A DNA stretch of 64,000 bases from Coptis chinensis (Eukaryota; Streptophyta; Magnoliopsida; Ranunculales; Ranunculaceae): contig CM027381.1 in NCBI GenBank assembly GCA_015680905.1, positions 91,227,501 through 91,291,500 on the forward strand, given 5' to 3'. Numbering within the stretch: the first letter of the stretch is position 1; each line of letters opens with the position of its first letter. This document shows positions 1 through 11,224 of the stretch, piece after piece. The notes under the pieces were generated by a model. The model had not been told where the DNA came from. It worked only from the letters and a program-made list of their open reading frames with translations, and did no database searches. Both the position numbers and the translations under genes were made by a program.

Positions 1-232
1 GGAAATATCGGATTTATATTTTAAAATGGTCAAAAAGTCAACCGATATATATCGATTATATCGGCGATATAAAGTTTCATATCGGAAATTCCGATATATA
101 TCGGAAAAAAAAGAGTTCTATATTCGGTGGATATATGTCGGAAATATCGATGTCGGTGTACCAAAACACCGATATATATCGGCGATATATCGGATATATC
201 GGCGATATTTTGGTCCATGATTTGAACAAACA
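1..232. repeat. GATATATCGG-type low-complexity repeat
   Basis: Short variants of GATATATCGG and CCGATATATATCGG recur, many of them self-complementary. Open frames across this stretch on both strands translate to Tyr/Ile/Arg-rich low-complexity peptide and are not taken as genes. Similar tracts occur in plant retroelement spacers, but the parent element cannot be named. Confidence 0.75.
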
Positions 233-254
233 ATTTGTTAGAAAAATCGATTTG

Positions 255-830
255 TGATATGAATGAGTAATTTGTCTCCCAAGTTACCCCACTTGAGATG
301 AAATGGGTTTTTCTTGAAACAGTACGTAAAGTGAGAAAAACCTTTTCAAAAGGATGCTTGATTGTTCAAAGCGGTGCATTATGCGAAAATGTGCGACCTT
401 TTGAAATGTGCACGGTTCAAAAAAGGTGCATAATGCGAAAAAAGGTGTGACCTTTTCGAAATAAAGCGGTTCAAAGCGATGCTTTATGTCGAAATGGTGT
501 CTTTTCGAAACATGTGACTTTTCAAAGAGTTGCTTACTTTTTTCCCAAGAGTCACTGTGGTGTTTCGAAGAAGCATCGTTCACCTATAAATAGTGGATGA
601 ATTTAGAGAGAAAGACAGACCAGATCATACAAAGTTCTGATCTTTCTCTTCTCCCTCTGTTCTTAGTCAAATATTATGTTGTGTTCGCTGAGTCTATAGA
701 ATTGAAGTTCTAGCTTTCTATAAAAGGAATTTCATTCTATCTTGGGAGACAGTTTCTCATCAACCTTCAAGCACCGTGAGGGGGAAAATCTGTCTTAAGG
801 ACATAGTGAATCTTCACTAGGCTCGGATTT
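255..830 (+). mobile_element. LTR-like promoter fragment
   Basis: A block of imperfect subrepeats built around TTCAAAGCG, GTGCATTATGCGAAA and CCTTTTGAAA (about 360-520) precedes a good TATA box, CTATAAATAG, at 584-593. A purine-rich then CT-rich leader follows (600-665). Upstream tandem enhancers, a TATA box and a short leader are typical of the U3-R part of plant Copia-type LTRs. No internal retroelement genes are seen next to it, so it may be a solo or broken LTR. The exact ends were not found. Confidence 0.4.
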
Positions 831-1240
831 AATCATTGGAAAATTAAGTTCATTAGTTGAACTAAAAGGTTAATTTGTTTGTTTTTTGAACTGAAAGTTT
901 GTTCATGATATATTTGTTATATCAATTTGATTTTCTTATTTACTTAACAATAAGTATATTTTTGGAATAAGTTTCCTACACAATTAACATATTAAAACAA
1001 TAATATAACAAAATGCCCAAAATTTGTGAAGTATTTAGTTTTAACTATCAACGCCACATACTGAAGAAGTGGACACATGTTGAAGTATCTACTACAAATG
1101 GTGAGATATTTTGGCTATCAAAATTTTAAAACATATATTTTTAATACTAAAAACAGTGCACACATGAAAGCTTACATTCCACATATGTGTACTTCTGCAC
1201 AATTGTGTAGGCATACCACAAGTACTATGTGTGTAAGCAA
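831..1240. other. AT-rich spacer
   Basis: This stretch is AT-rich with no convincing coding exon. It lies between the LTR-like block and the MITE. Nothing further was recognised. Confidence 0.5.
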
Positions 1241-1249
1241 TATCCTAAA

Positions 1250-1596
1250 GGAGATTAGGGTTAAGTAGTATTACCCACCACTAGATGAGCCAATTAGAAT
1301 TCCCTCCCCCCCCCCCCCCTCTTCCCCCTAGATGAGCCAATTAGAATCCCCCCCCCCCTAACACACAGTCAACTTGGTTTGACTGTTAACTTTTAAGTCA
1401 AATGGCTGAAAATGACACAATTGCCCCCACCTAATTAAAATTGAACATTTGTTTTTTGAAAACAATGAGGGCATTTGTGTAATTTTTAGTTACTTGACCG
1501 TGTGTTTAGGGGGGAGACCCTAATTGGCCATCTAGTGGGGAATCCTAATTGGCTCATCTTGTGGGGGGACAGGGGGTAATACTAGTTAACCCACCC
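1250..1596. mobile_element. MITE with 9-bp target duplication (family copy 1)
   Basis: The terminal inverted repeats read GGGTTAAGTAGTATTACCC on the left and, reverse-complemented, GGGTTAACTAGTATTACCC on the right. They continue inward as GATGAGCCAATTAG. The 9-bp sequence TATCCTAAA flanks the element at 1241-1249 and 1597-1605. A 9-bp duplication is the usual Mutator-superfamily signature, so this is probably a MULE-derived MITE. The left arm carries long poly-C tracts (about 1305-1360). Related copies lie at 24347-24488 and 39779-39861. Confidence 0.75.
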
Positions 1597-2317
1597 TATC
1601 CTAAAAGTTCTCATTTTGAAAATTTTAAAGCAACACTCAATAGTAGTTAAGACCTCCTTACATGGTTAATCAAAAGGAAGTATCACACTCCTTTTTAAGT
1701 AGTTTCCTCAATGCAAAATGAGACACTCAAGCCATATATTATGACTATGTAAACCAGCAATATAATAGTGACTATAGTATTCTAGACTAAGTTTATATTT
1801 TGTTATGCATATAATAAAAAGAAAAACTAGAGAAAACTTACATCAGCGTTGTGCTCTAGCAAAATCTTAACTGCCTCATGTTTTCCAGCACCCACTGCTC
1901 TTTGCAGTGGGGTTCCAATGTTGGAGAGGTCATTAATAGTAGAGCTTCTCAAAATCAACAAGACTATTATGTTGTTGTTGTTTTCTCTTGTAAAATCAAT
2001 CGAATCAAACATCAAAAACTTCATTACCTACTTCCAATCTATATCACATTCAAGATTTGTTAGAAATTCCCTTGTTAGAAAACATAAATGTGATTACTTC
2101 CTTGTTTTCATCATCACAAACAAATTCTATCAACACTGTTCCAACACAAATACATTCTCCTCAGTTTCAAACAACACAAAATTCACAACATAATCCTTTA
2201 TCAAATAACACAAATACATTGATTTAAACCTTGATGACGTACCTTTTTCAGAGGCAGCATGTAGAGGACTGAAACCGTGCTTGCCTTTTGTATTTGGATT
2301 AGCACCATAGATAGATA

Positions 2318-3453
2318 TAGGGGGTGCGTGTGGGGGCGGTCGCACCCCCCCTGAGATTAGAAAAGCTCCACTACCACATAACTAATTGCCTAGAAAAATC
2401 TTCAAACTGTAAGGACTTGCACCCCCAATTCTTTTTAGCAAACTTCCACTACTACACCCCCAAAATTTTCACAACTATAGTAAGAATATTATCAACAAAA
2501 AAAATAGTATTAAAAAAAAACTAATAAACCAACTTTTTTTTTACTTCTCTTTTTACCCTTACAAAATTATCATTTATCATTTATTTTGAGTTCAAAACCA
2601 TTAAAAAGATAAATGTTTCTTTAAATGTTTGATGGGTTGATGAGACTAAAACAAATAACCAAAGGCCCAAAGCCCAACCGATCAGTTTGTATAATTCTAA
2701 TCGCCAATAACAAACTTGTATGCTCTCCTTCCTTTATTTCACTCTCAATTCTTAAACAAACAGTCAGACCTCAACCTAAAAAAAAAAAAAAAACAAAAAA
2801 AGTAAAAAACACAAAACACAAATTCAGAAAGGACTTGCGGCAGCTTGTTGCACGTTTGTCCTAATTATTTATAAAACTCATTATCATTATCAATATCAAT
2901 AAAATTTCTACGTAAAAACAAAACAAAACAAAACAAGGTACTTTTTTATTTTCAATGTTAATCTTTTATAAGTCTATATAATATTATATGTACATTATAT
3001 ATAATGTTATTTCACTCTCAATTCTTTAACAAACGGTCAGACCTCAACCCAAACAAACAAACAAACAAACAAACAAAAATTCAGAAAAAGGACTTGCAGT
3101 GCAGCTTGTTGCACACTTGTCCTAATTTTGTCCTAATTATTTGTAAAACTCATTATCATTATCAACAAAATTTCAACTTAAAAAAAAAACAAAACAAGAT
3201 AATTTTTTAGTTTCAATGTTAATCTTTTATAAGTCTATATAATATTATATATTATATATAATGTTATATATAAATAACATTATATATAACATATAAATAA
3301 CATTATATATAACATATAAATAACATATAATGTTATAATGTTATATATAAATAACATTATATATAACATTATAAGTCTATATAATGTTATATAGACTTAT
3401 AACATTATAGGAAGTTAACAATTTGTTGAATCTCGCACCCCCTGGCTCCGTCC
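2318..3453. mobile_element. Non-autonomous DNA transposon inside the ankyrin exon
   Basis: Termini are GGGGGTGCG... at the left and ...CGCACCCCCTGGCTCCGTCC at the right, so both ends share an inverted GGGGGTGCG. The GGAGCCAGGGGGTGCG end resembles those of plant hAT-like elements, but the family is not certain. Inside are poly-A/AAAC runs, a tandemly duplicated block and a TA-rich palindromic tract; no transposase is seen. It splits the ankyrin reading frame between the KYLLDMG and GANPNT parts. A clean target duplication could not be read. Confidence 0.55.
2735..3418. repeat. Internal duplication and TA-palindrome tract of the insertion
   Basis: The block at about 2735-2990 (TTTCACTCTCAATTCTT ... 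GACTTGCGGCAGCTTGTTGCA ... TAAGTCTATATAATATTATA) is repeated with changes at about 3008-3245. It is followed by alternating AACATTATATATAA / TTATATATAATGTT motifs to about 3418 that can fold into long AT hairpins. Confidence 0.7.
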
Positions 3454-3966
3454 ATGATCATCACCCATATCCAGAAGGTATTTAACCATCTTGAAATCCC
3501 CAATCCTTGATTTGCAAATCAAGGGAGAAGCACCTGAAATCATTTAGATATCAATTAGAAATCATTTTGAAATCATTGTGAAATTGAATACCTGACCGAT
3601 CTTTGGAATCGACATTCCAACAAAGGTCGTTAATCAAGTAGTCGCACATGTCTACATCTCCTTTCTTAGTAGCAAAGTGTAGGGCATCAAAGCATGTTCC
3701 AGTTTTATATCCAACAATGGTCTTAACCAATTATGTGTAAACTTTCGTATCTTTTACAACATCTAATTAAAACAAAACCCACAAACAAACAAATTCAAAT
3801 TCGGATTCAAAAAATCAAAAGCATAATTCGGATTCGAAACCCTAAAACATACCTTTTAAATTCTAGACATTTCCCATTATCATCGATAAAAGTACATTTG
3901 ATTTTTCTGTTTTTAGATTTAAAAAAAAAAAAAAAAGGTAGAAACGAACGAACCTAAAGAATCCAT

Positions 3967-6723
3967 GGGTTGTATTTCTTTTGGATCTTTGGAGATGAAT
4001 GTTTCAGTGTTTTGGCGCCAAGAATGACGTGTTTTAACTTTTAATCATTAGTGTGGTGGCGGTGTGAGATAATGGGATGTTGGGCCTGCTTAAAGTCAAT
4101 GTATATGTATAGGCAAGCCCATTGAAAATATGAAACGATTCACATGAACCTTATTGAATTGGAATATATTGTGTGAGTCTTGAATTATGTAGGAAATGAC
4201 AATTACTCCAATTAGAATAAGATCTTATCTTTTTTTCATGGTGCTTTTAAGTTTATTAACAAGGAGCTGTTGCAGCTATCTGTCTGAATCGAGATGGAAA
4301 ACTGATTTCAAAGCTTCAGATGGCATGGACACTGAAATAGTTGTTCTATAACAATTCACGTCTATGTTTAGTATCATGAAGACTGTCGTAACCATTTGAG
4401 ATATATAACATTGAAAAATCCATAGAAGGAAAAAAGAAAACTACAACAACAAACAATGTGTAAAGATTTTTTACCAATAATGCAAGAGAAACAATTAATT
4501 GTAACTATAATGTACAATAGAGATACAAGAAATTGGGCTAGAGAGTCACATTTATAAAAAAAAAAACAACTCAAAAGCCCGACCAATAATTTTTTTGGGT
4601 TTTAATACCCCCTGCATTGTTTTTATCTGCGTAAGTTTTTTTATAGAAAATCTTTAGAATCTAAGCTTTTGACTCAAGACCAGTCCACCACATGTTATTT
4701 TTTAATATAATTTATTTTCTTTTTCACCCTTGCAAGATAACTGCCTGCAGATATTTTCTTTCGAAGAAGGGGGAAAAAAAAACTACATGTAGATAAGAAG
4801 TTTCGAACCGCCCCCATATTTGTTTCCTTCTTTACATGCTATTTTTTTTTTCTACAATCATCATTATCTTAATCACTTCTAAATTTTATTGTTAGAGATT
4901 GACTAAGAAAATGTTAGATTATTTTTTGCTATAGAGTATGTGTTTCTACCTTCATTCTTTTGTTAAATTAAATTTCATTAGGTGTTGTTGTGTTAGATTT
5001 GTTAGTGTCTTTTCTGATTAAAGATGTTTATCGCTCTTAATTAGTTGTTTCTTCTTTGATATTTGAGTTTTACTAGTTTTAATTAATAAACTCTTTTCTA
5101 TGTCAACATAATTTTATTCCTTTTAAAATACAGTTGTGTTATGGAGATTTTTGTAAGGATTGACAAATGGCTCCAATATTTTTTTTTTATTTTTTTATTT
5201 TGTGTTCAACAGTATAGCTTTTTTTATTTCTGCATTAAATTTGCGACAATGACCAGATAACTAACATGTTTATATTTGGTTCAATTTACATTACACAACA
5301 ATTTTATATATCCATTTTTTTTCGGTGCTGCAGTTTAATGTGAAAATCGGGCTGTTAGTGGTTTCACACAGTATGGATACAATCATACACTTTAAGTTTG
5401 CATTGCGTAGGATTATATGGTTAGTGAAGTTAAACGCACGCGTGAAAAATGGCGTTGGGATTTTGTAACCAAGCTTTTTATTGAGATGGGTTCAGTTGGA
5501 GATGGGAATCAACTTGCCTTACGTACACTCTTCAAGTTGAATATTTAGTGTTAAAAGAACAATCGAAGAGTCACTAGTTTCAAATATGTAACATGCACTT
5601 TGAAATGCACTACGTGTTCACTACTGTTGCTTTGATTCCCAAAAAAAGTGGATTTTGCGTTTGAATAGAATTTAGATTTATAAATTGACAGCTATATGTA
5701 TTCATATTATATGACAAGAATAAGAAATCAATATTACATCTCGACCTTTTATGTTCGACTTTCAATCACTTGAGAGTGCATTCATATTTCCCAAATGAGC
5801 TACTTTATGCATATTTTTCTACTCGTATTTGAATCTTTTTTTGAACTTTCTATTTTGGATCATCTTTAAAATTAGAGTCACTGCTAAAATGAAATACGAA
5901 ATGAATTGCATTTTTAAATGTATAACATCATATGAATTTGTATTTCTAAATTTGGAGTACGGCCAATACAAGAGATTTTACATTCTAAAATGTTAAATAA
6001 TGATTTCACATTTTAAAATATTGGCATACACATTCCTAAAAAAAAATTGTAACATCTATCTACTCAATTACAAAACAATAATGCTAGACCGACCCACTTA
6101 TTTGACCTACTATTTGGACCTACTGATGTGTCAAAAGTCATAATCATTGATTTACATAGAGATACGTGTCCATGTATATTGCAATGCAAACCAACGTTAT
6201 CTAAATAGTGAGTCACAATAGTAGGTCCGTATTATCCAAGTAATGCTAAATAATTAAGTTTCCTTTTCTGGTAGCTTAATGTAATAATGTTAACCAATTA
6301 AATAAAAGATTTATAAGGAATGAGATAAACATTTACCATAAGCTTAGAAACCTTTTCCATAAAATATGAATTCTGATTGTGGAAATGAAAGAAAGTTAAA
6401 TAGAAGATGTTATTCTAAGGGCGTTGAATTCATTAGTTAATGAATTTCTATGTCATATCTAATAAAATTAATATTTGTTAAAATTGGAAATAAATTTATT
6501 ACATATATTTGATCACGTTTCAGAATTGACGTCGATCTTTCCATTTTTTATTCCTTCACAAGCTTAATTTTAGTTCGAGAATTTAGTTGTCTAAATTTAG
6601 TAACTGTTCTTATCTTAAAAGATTTTCTTTTTAGTTATGTAGAACCACCACATTTTGAGTAGCTAGTCGGTTTTGGTTGTTTGCAATATAAGGATATTTT
6701 CATCTACTTCTTGTAAAATTGGG
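3967..6723. other. Intergenic DNA, no supported gene
   Basis: AT-rich sequence with many homopolymer runs. On the plus strand at about 4270-4345 a short translation (AVAAICLNRDGKLISK) resembles the RNase H-like tail of plant LINEs but is too short to call. A pair of loosely inverted segments around GACCTACTATTTGGACCTAC (6105-6245) may be an old MITE. Nothing else was recognised. Confidence 0.5.
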
Positions 6724-7146
6724 TGATGTGTGGACCCTTCTTTTGGCTAGGTCCATTTACTGCAGGGTAGACATTTAAGAAAATTAAAGAGATAAAGATG
6801 GAACCATAAATCAAGGGATTTGGTCATAAAATAAGGAACAGGTTCCTTATCCCCAAAAGGATAAGAACCCCATTCTCAAGAGGATCACACACACTCTCAT
6901 CATGTACAAAGAAAGATTATCATTCTCAAGGGAGATCTCAACTCTTGTAACCAACTAGAAATCAAACACCATTAATGAAGATCAGTGTGGATGTAGGCAT
7001 CTTTTTTGGCCGAACCACGATAAAATTTGTATCTTGTACTATTTATCTTTCTTGCCGTTTTACGTATTATTTGTGGCGTTGTGTGAAAAATGGATTATCT
7101 TCATCAACAAAATATGTGTCGGACCAGTTTAAATTTGGTCCTGACA
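6724..7146 (+). mobile_element. LTR copy A
   Basis: The sequence starts TGATGTGTGGACCC and ends ...GGTCCTGACA, giving the TG...CA ends expected of an LTR. A primer-binding-site-like sequence follows directly. A ~400-bp part is present again in inverted orientation at 7832-8247, which helps define the unit. A short Met-initiated frame through the end of this LTR is taken as chance. Confidence 0.65.
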
Positions 7147-7165
7147 GTGGCGCCGTCTGTGGGGA
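7147..7165 (+). other. Retrotransposon primer-binding site
   Basis: TGGCGCCGTCTGTGGGG immediately follows the LTR end. TGGCGCC-type sequences at this position are tRNA primer-binding sites of plant LTR retrotransposons, often Ty3-type. The tRNA partner was not confirmed. Confidence 0.6.
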
Positions 7166-7831
7166 GAAGACGAGAAGTCAATGTTCTATCCATGATTTAT
7201 CAAATAAAAAATCGAAATCTTCATTAATGCCTTTTGGATCAGATCAAATACTCTAGTATATATCCAAATTGTTATCTATCAGTATTATGGTCTACATGTT
7301 ACTGGGCTACATGTGAGTGGTACGGTAACGATTTGCTACTTTGAAATGGAGATGCGAAATCTTGCATCATGCTTTACTGATTCAAACCCGAGAACTCGAA
7401 ATTGATCTCAAGTACCAGTAACAAGATAGGCAGATAACTTTAATGTGATCCATGGTTCTTGGGTATAGGTGCAAGTGTTATCATATCAGATAAGTACCTC
7501 ATTCTCCAATCATAATATTTAGTATGCATGCTACCAAGTGACTTATTGTTGATATTCAAGTACGCTTGATTTCTGTCACTATTATTGTGTGATGTCCCGT
7601 AGCTTGTTTATTCAAAATATAGAAAATTTCGTATTCATTGTCAAATATTAAGGAGCCTTAGTTCAAATCCACCTGCATATGGAGAGCCCCATTCCATAAA
7701 CTTTTCCAAATATTTGAGTATGTAAATTATAATAATGTGGATTACATTTCCTGTTTTGATATAAAGCATTACTGTGTATTCTTGTGATTAAGAATTTAAA
7801 AAAAAAAAAAAATACTCCGTGTTTTGATATA
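7166..7831. other. Spacer between the two opposed LTRs
   Basis: No gag or pol coding sequence is visible. The ~670 bp could be non-coding internal sequence of a TRIM/LARD-like element plus later insertions. A poly-A run lies at 7798-7812. Confidence 0.5.
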
Positions 7832-8247
7832 TGCATATTTTGTTGATGAAGATAATCCATTTTTCACACAACGCCACAAATAATACATAAAACAGCAAGA
7901 AAGATAAAAAGTACAAGACACAAACTTTATCGTGATTCTGCCAAAAAAGATGCCTACATCCACATTGATCTTCATTAATGGTGTTTGATTTCTAGTTGGT
8001 TACAAGAGTTGAGATCTCCCTTGAGAATGATGATCTTTCTTTGTACAGGATGAGAGTGTGTGTGAGCTGAGAACCCTCCTCTTGAGAATGGGGTTCTTAT
8101 CCTTTTGAGAATAAAGAATCGGTTCTTTATTTTATGGCCAAATCCGTTGATTTATAGTTTCATCTTTATCTCTTTAGTTTCCTTAAATGTCTGCCTTGCG
8201 GTAAATGGACCTAGCCAAAAGAAGGGTCCACACAGGTGACATGTGTC
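7832..8247 (-). mobile_element. LTR copy B, inverted relative to copy A
   Basis: The reverse complement matches copy A over about 400 bp. Shared blocks include ACCCTTCTTTTGGCTAGG, CAAGGGAGATCTCAACTC and GAAGATCA-TGTGGATGTAGG. Differences are scattered small substitutions and short indels. The copy stops at ...CAACAAAATATGCA, before the 3' end of the LTR, so no primer-binding site adjoins it. Confidence 0.65.
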
Positions 8248-9026
8248 AGTTTCCTATTTTGGTCAAATTGAAGTATTAAATCCTATTTTTTTTTACCCGA
8301 GTCTTAGGACTACTAAATATTCTTAACTAACCCCTCTAGCCTAATTTTTTGAATAGAGATAACAACTTTTACACGAGCTCCGTCAAATGTAATTGAAATT
8401 ATGGGGGTGTTTGGCAACTAATAAAAAGCCATAAGCTACCAAGCTAAAAAGTCCTTACTTGATTTTTCATTCAATGTAAAGTATAAACAATAATTTCCAT
8501 TGCTTATACTAGTGTGATACATATCATTTTGTTTTAGATACGATACATATCGTGTATCGTACAATATTGAATATATATAGACGTGTTGCGGTGTTGCCAA
8601 ACACTTTCTAACAGCATCATCAACGCATTGCCAAATCCCATTTCTAATGTGACAGATGGAAATGAATTTGGCAATCTTGACCCCCAACGCGCTGCCAAAA
8701 CACGATTTGGATTATAACAATTGTCAAATTCCAAACCAAAATACTAAGAAAAATATAAATGAGTCGCACGGGACAAGTTGTCTCGTCCAAGAGGGGGATG
8801 CGACAAGTTTTGCCGTAAGCATTTTTTTCTTTTTTTTTTAATAAAAAATTATAACGGCTCAATTTTGTAATGTTGGGCTTTTCTACCGTTGGGAACGGGA
8901 CAAAACCCCAAATTTTGTCCAAATGTGTTAGTACTTGACTTGTTTTTAAGAATTTTAGACTAAAAACGCTGAGGTGTCACAAAAAAAATATAGCAGCGCA
9001 TTGATGATGCTCTAAATAGTTTACAT
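8248..9026. other. Intergenic DNA, no supported gene
   Basis: Overlapping short frames exist on both strands (8436-8922), but none has codon structure or domain similarity that I recognise. The translations include simple poly-Phe/Lys runs. Left unannotated. Confidence 0.5.
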
Positions 9027-9194
9027 GAACTAAATTAGCATATGTCAAGTTTTGAGATAAAACAATTTAGTCCTTTCTTCCGAACTAAATTAGCATATGT
9101 CAAGTTTTGAGATAAAACAATTCTAGTCCTTTCTTCCGAACTAAATTAGCATATGTCAAGTTTTGAGATAAAACAATTCTAGTCCTTTCTTTCT
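9027..9194. repeat. Tandem repeat, ~56 bp x 3
   Basis: Three near-identical units start at 9027, 9082 and 9138 with GAACTAAATTAGCATATGTC and end in TAGTCCTTTCTTCC. The first unit lacks one base in its ATTCTAG part. The array sits about 330 bp beyond the 3' end of the F-box gene. Confidence 0.9.
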
Positions 9195-9522
9195 TTCGAA
9201 AAGATCTGATGAGGGTGTTTTTTTTAAGTACCTAGCGAAGGTAAGGTTGGAATATTGGATTCATCTAAGAGTAAACTGCCAAGCCGAAATGCTATTATTA
9301 CATGTGATGTCGCAATTTTAACCATTGAAAAGTCATTAAGGAAACTTAAAAAAGATAGTGCTTAAATTGATGTCAACAATACACCTGAAGCCACATTTAG
9401 TTCATAAAAAGTTCACAACACGAAGAAGCAGATAGATTATGAAAAGAACAATATATTAAACGTTCAGGAGGAGAAAACATGGAGACATAAATAGAGGGAA
9501 TCGTCCCATTGTGTGTCTCTCA

Positions 9523-10635
9523 CTATACAGCAACTAGGCTCTCTGAGTAGTCTGTTGCTTGACAGCAATAAGATCCTAGGTATTTGTGTCCATCACGTGT
9601 AGGAGCAAACTGCCGTCTCTTCAAAGTTTGGGTTTTCAGTTCAAAGAAATACAGATTGCTTTTGTTGCTCAGTACCAGAGTTGCACCTTTGTTCAAAAAG
9701 CACAATGGCAATAAAAAGGTTGATGTTCGAAACTCAATTCCAATAGATAGACGTCCTATGATAAATAGCTTGGTCCATGACTCTCTTGCACCATACTCTT
9801 TCATCACCCACAGTTCAAAAGATGCTTCACCAGAAGATACTAGACAAAGATTACCATCTAATATTGCGACTCTTAAGCGACATGAACTATCAAATGTATT
9901 GTCAGGATATGCCAATTCACGGAAACTTTCACCCCCAACATCATAAGCAATTATGGCTGAGTTCAAAGATAAACCATTCTTCCGTGATCTCTGTGCTACC
10001 CAGTGAACTGCGCCATTAGTAAATGCTCCTTCCCATCGGAAAGGAATACCGTAAGGGAAGTCTTGGATCCTTCGCCATGAGTTTCTTTTAACAGAGTAAA
10101 CTCCGACTTCAAAACAATTCGATAAGCTCCCAATATTTACAACTTCATAATCTTGGAGAGTTGCATTGTAACCAAAACCATAGATATTCATCACTGGTTT
10201 CTCCTCAAATAGTGCAGTTGGTAACATCTTATGTTTCTGAGTAGCAGGATTCCATAAGCAGTTGTTTTCGGATGAGGTGATGAGTACAAGTCCATTACAA
10301 GATCCCCAAAACGAGATTCCAGACATTCCAGAAACCCAAGTCTTCAGTGGATTGTCAATCACTCTCGAATTAAGTGTTTCGAAATCTAAGGAGTATATGC
10401 TATTAAGTGGATCAAGAAATATAGCGCTTTTATTAAGACAATTTCTCTCCATTGATTGATTATTAAAGTGCCTATCCACGAAAGCAGGATCGTCAAGTAA
10501 CGCATACCATGCTTTTGATACGCACCTGAATCGCATAAGAGACTTGACCGGAAATAGTGAGAGTATCAACTCAATGATCTCCCGTGGGAGATCATTGTTT
10601 GCTCTCTTCTTCTCCTTCTCCTTCTCCATTCTCAT
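9523..10635 (-). CDS. F-box protein with F-box-associated (FBA) domain
   Basis: This is an intact 370-residue frame without an intron. Residues 14-60 form an F-box (NDLPREIIELILSLFPVKSL, then RFRCVSKAWYALLDD), which in this family binds SKP1 in SCF ubiquitin ligases. From about residue 100 an FBA type 1 domain follows: WGSCNGLVLI, LWNPATQKHK, YGFGYNATLQDYEVV, FPYGIPFRWEG, GAVHWVAQ, AYDVGGESFRELAYPD, FELWVMKEYGARESW. Length and order match CPR1/CPR30-like plant F-box proteins; the substrate is unknown. The N-terminus is Lys/Glu-rich, and a second Met two codons later could also serve as the start. Two damaged paralogues lie on the same strand at 37740-40062 and 41950-43124, showing a local F-box family in which only this copy is open. 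Confidence 0.93.
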   Translation of the reverse strand: MRMEKEKEKKRANNDLPREIIELILSLFPVKSLMRFRCVSKAWYALLDDPAFVDRHFNNQSMERNCLNKSAIFLDPLNSIYSLDFETLNSRVIDNPLKTWVSGMSGISFWGSCNGLVLITSSENNCLWNPATQKHKMLPTALFEEKPVMNIYGFGYNATLQDYEVVNIGSLSNCFEVGVYSVKRNSWRRIQDFPYGIPFRWEGAFTNGAVHWVAQRSRKNGLSLNSAIIAYDVGGESFRELAYPDNTFDSSCRLRVAILDGNLCLVSSGEASFELWVMKEYGARESWTKLFIIGRLSIGIEFRTSTFLLPLCFLNKGATLVLSNKSNLYFFELKTQTLKRRQFAPTRDGHKYLGSYCCQATDYSESLVAV

Positions 10636-11224
10636 CTTCTTTTTTTGGTTTGGAAGTGTGGCTGTTTGGTTTCTTATTGAGATTAAAACTCCGTATTGGT
10701 GAGAAATTTAAATTTAGAAAAAACTACTGAAGGAACACAATTCTAAAGCCGTTAAATTAAGTTAAACTTACCATTTACAAGCTCGATATTTCCGGAACGT
10801 ACTGGAAGAAGAGTTAAGGCCCGAAAACAAAAAAAGTTTCAATGAAGCAAAACCTTCTAAGGTTTTTGCCACCATTGACGAACTTGTCTGTTTTTTTTTC
10901 AAAATGACAACTGGCTTACGTACCGACCCAAATACCCAATATACACGACCCTATAAGCCTGTAGAAAGTCCAAAATAGCCCAAACATTGAAAGCCCAAAT
11001 AGCCAAACTACGACCCTAAAAAGCCCATAAAATTCTTTATAATTGCAACTTTGCAATTATATAAGGTGATTCCATAGGGCATTCATCAAATTGGATTGGG
11101 CAACCCCTCAAAAAAAAAAGAAATTTTACAAATTTGCCATATTACAAGTTTGCCATCAAAGCCCAAGCCCAGCAACCAATTCAACCGGTATCGCCAAAAC
11201 GAACCCTAAGATTCGGTTACATTT
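10636..11224. other. F-box upstream region and approach to the MULE
   Basis: The presumed promoter of the F-box gene lies just above 10635, though no convincing TATA box was picked out. The rest is AT-rich spacer with a poly-A run near 11110. No gene was recognised. Confidence 0.5.

Larger units (their letters stand above)
1842..3966 (-). pseudogene. Ankyrin-repeat protein gene relic, interrupted
   Basis: Ankyrin-repeat exons can be read on the minus strand. Exon 3592-3721 contains FDALHFATKKGDVDMCDYLI. It splices in phase (GT-AG) to 3533 downward, with GASPLICKSRIGDFKMVKYLL. After a transposon insertion the protein resumes at about 2243-2316 with GANPNTKGKHGFSPLHAASEKG motifs, then at 1842-1960 with NIGTPLQRAVGAGKHEAVKI. 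The pattern (PLH.AA..G....VK.LL) is typical of plant ankyrin or ankyrin/TPR proteins used in protein-protein interaction. A Met codon at 3964-3966 (MDSL) may be the start, but the first splice phase is not settled. No clear continuation was found below 1842, so the gene appears truncated as well as interrupted. Confidence 0.7.

Noticed and set aside
26-583. Short frames in the leftmost repeat and LTR-like block
   Set aside because: Simple-sequence translations (Tyr/Ile/Arg runs) or subrepeat products without gene structure.
6975-7256. A 93-residue protein spanning the LTR end
   Set aside because: The frame crosses the LTR boundary and the primer-binding site and has no family resemblance.
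9584-10459. Plus-strand frames opposite the intact F-box gene
   Set aside because: They are antisense shadows of a complete, conserved coding sequence.
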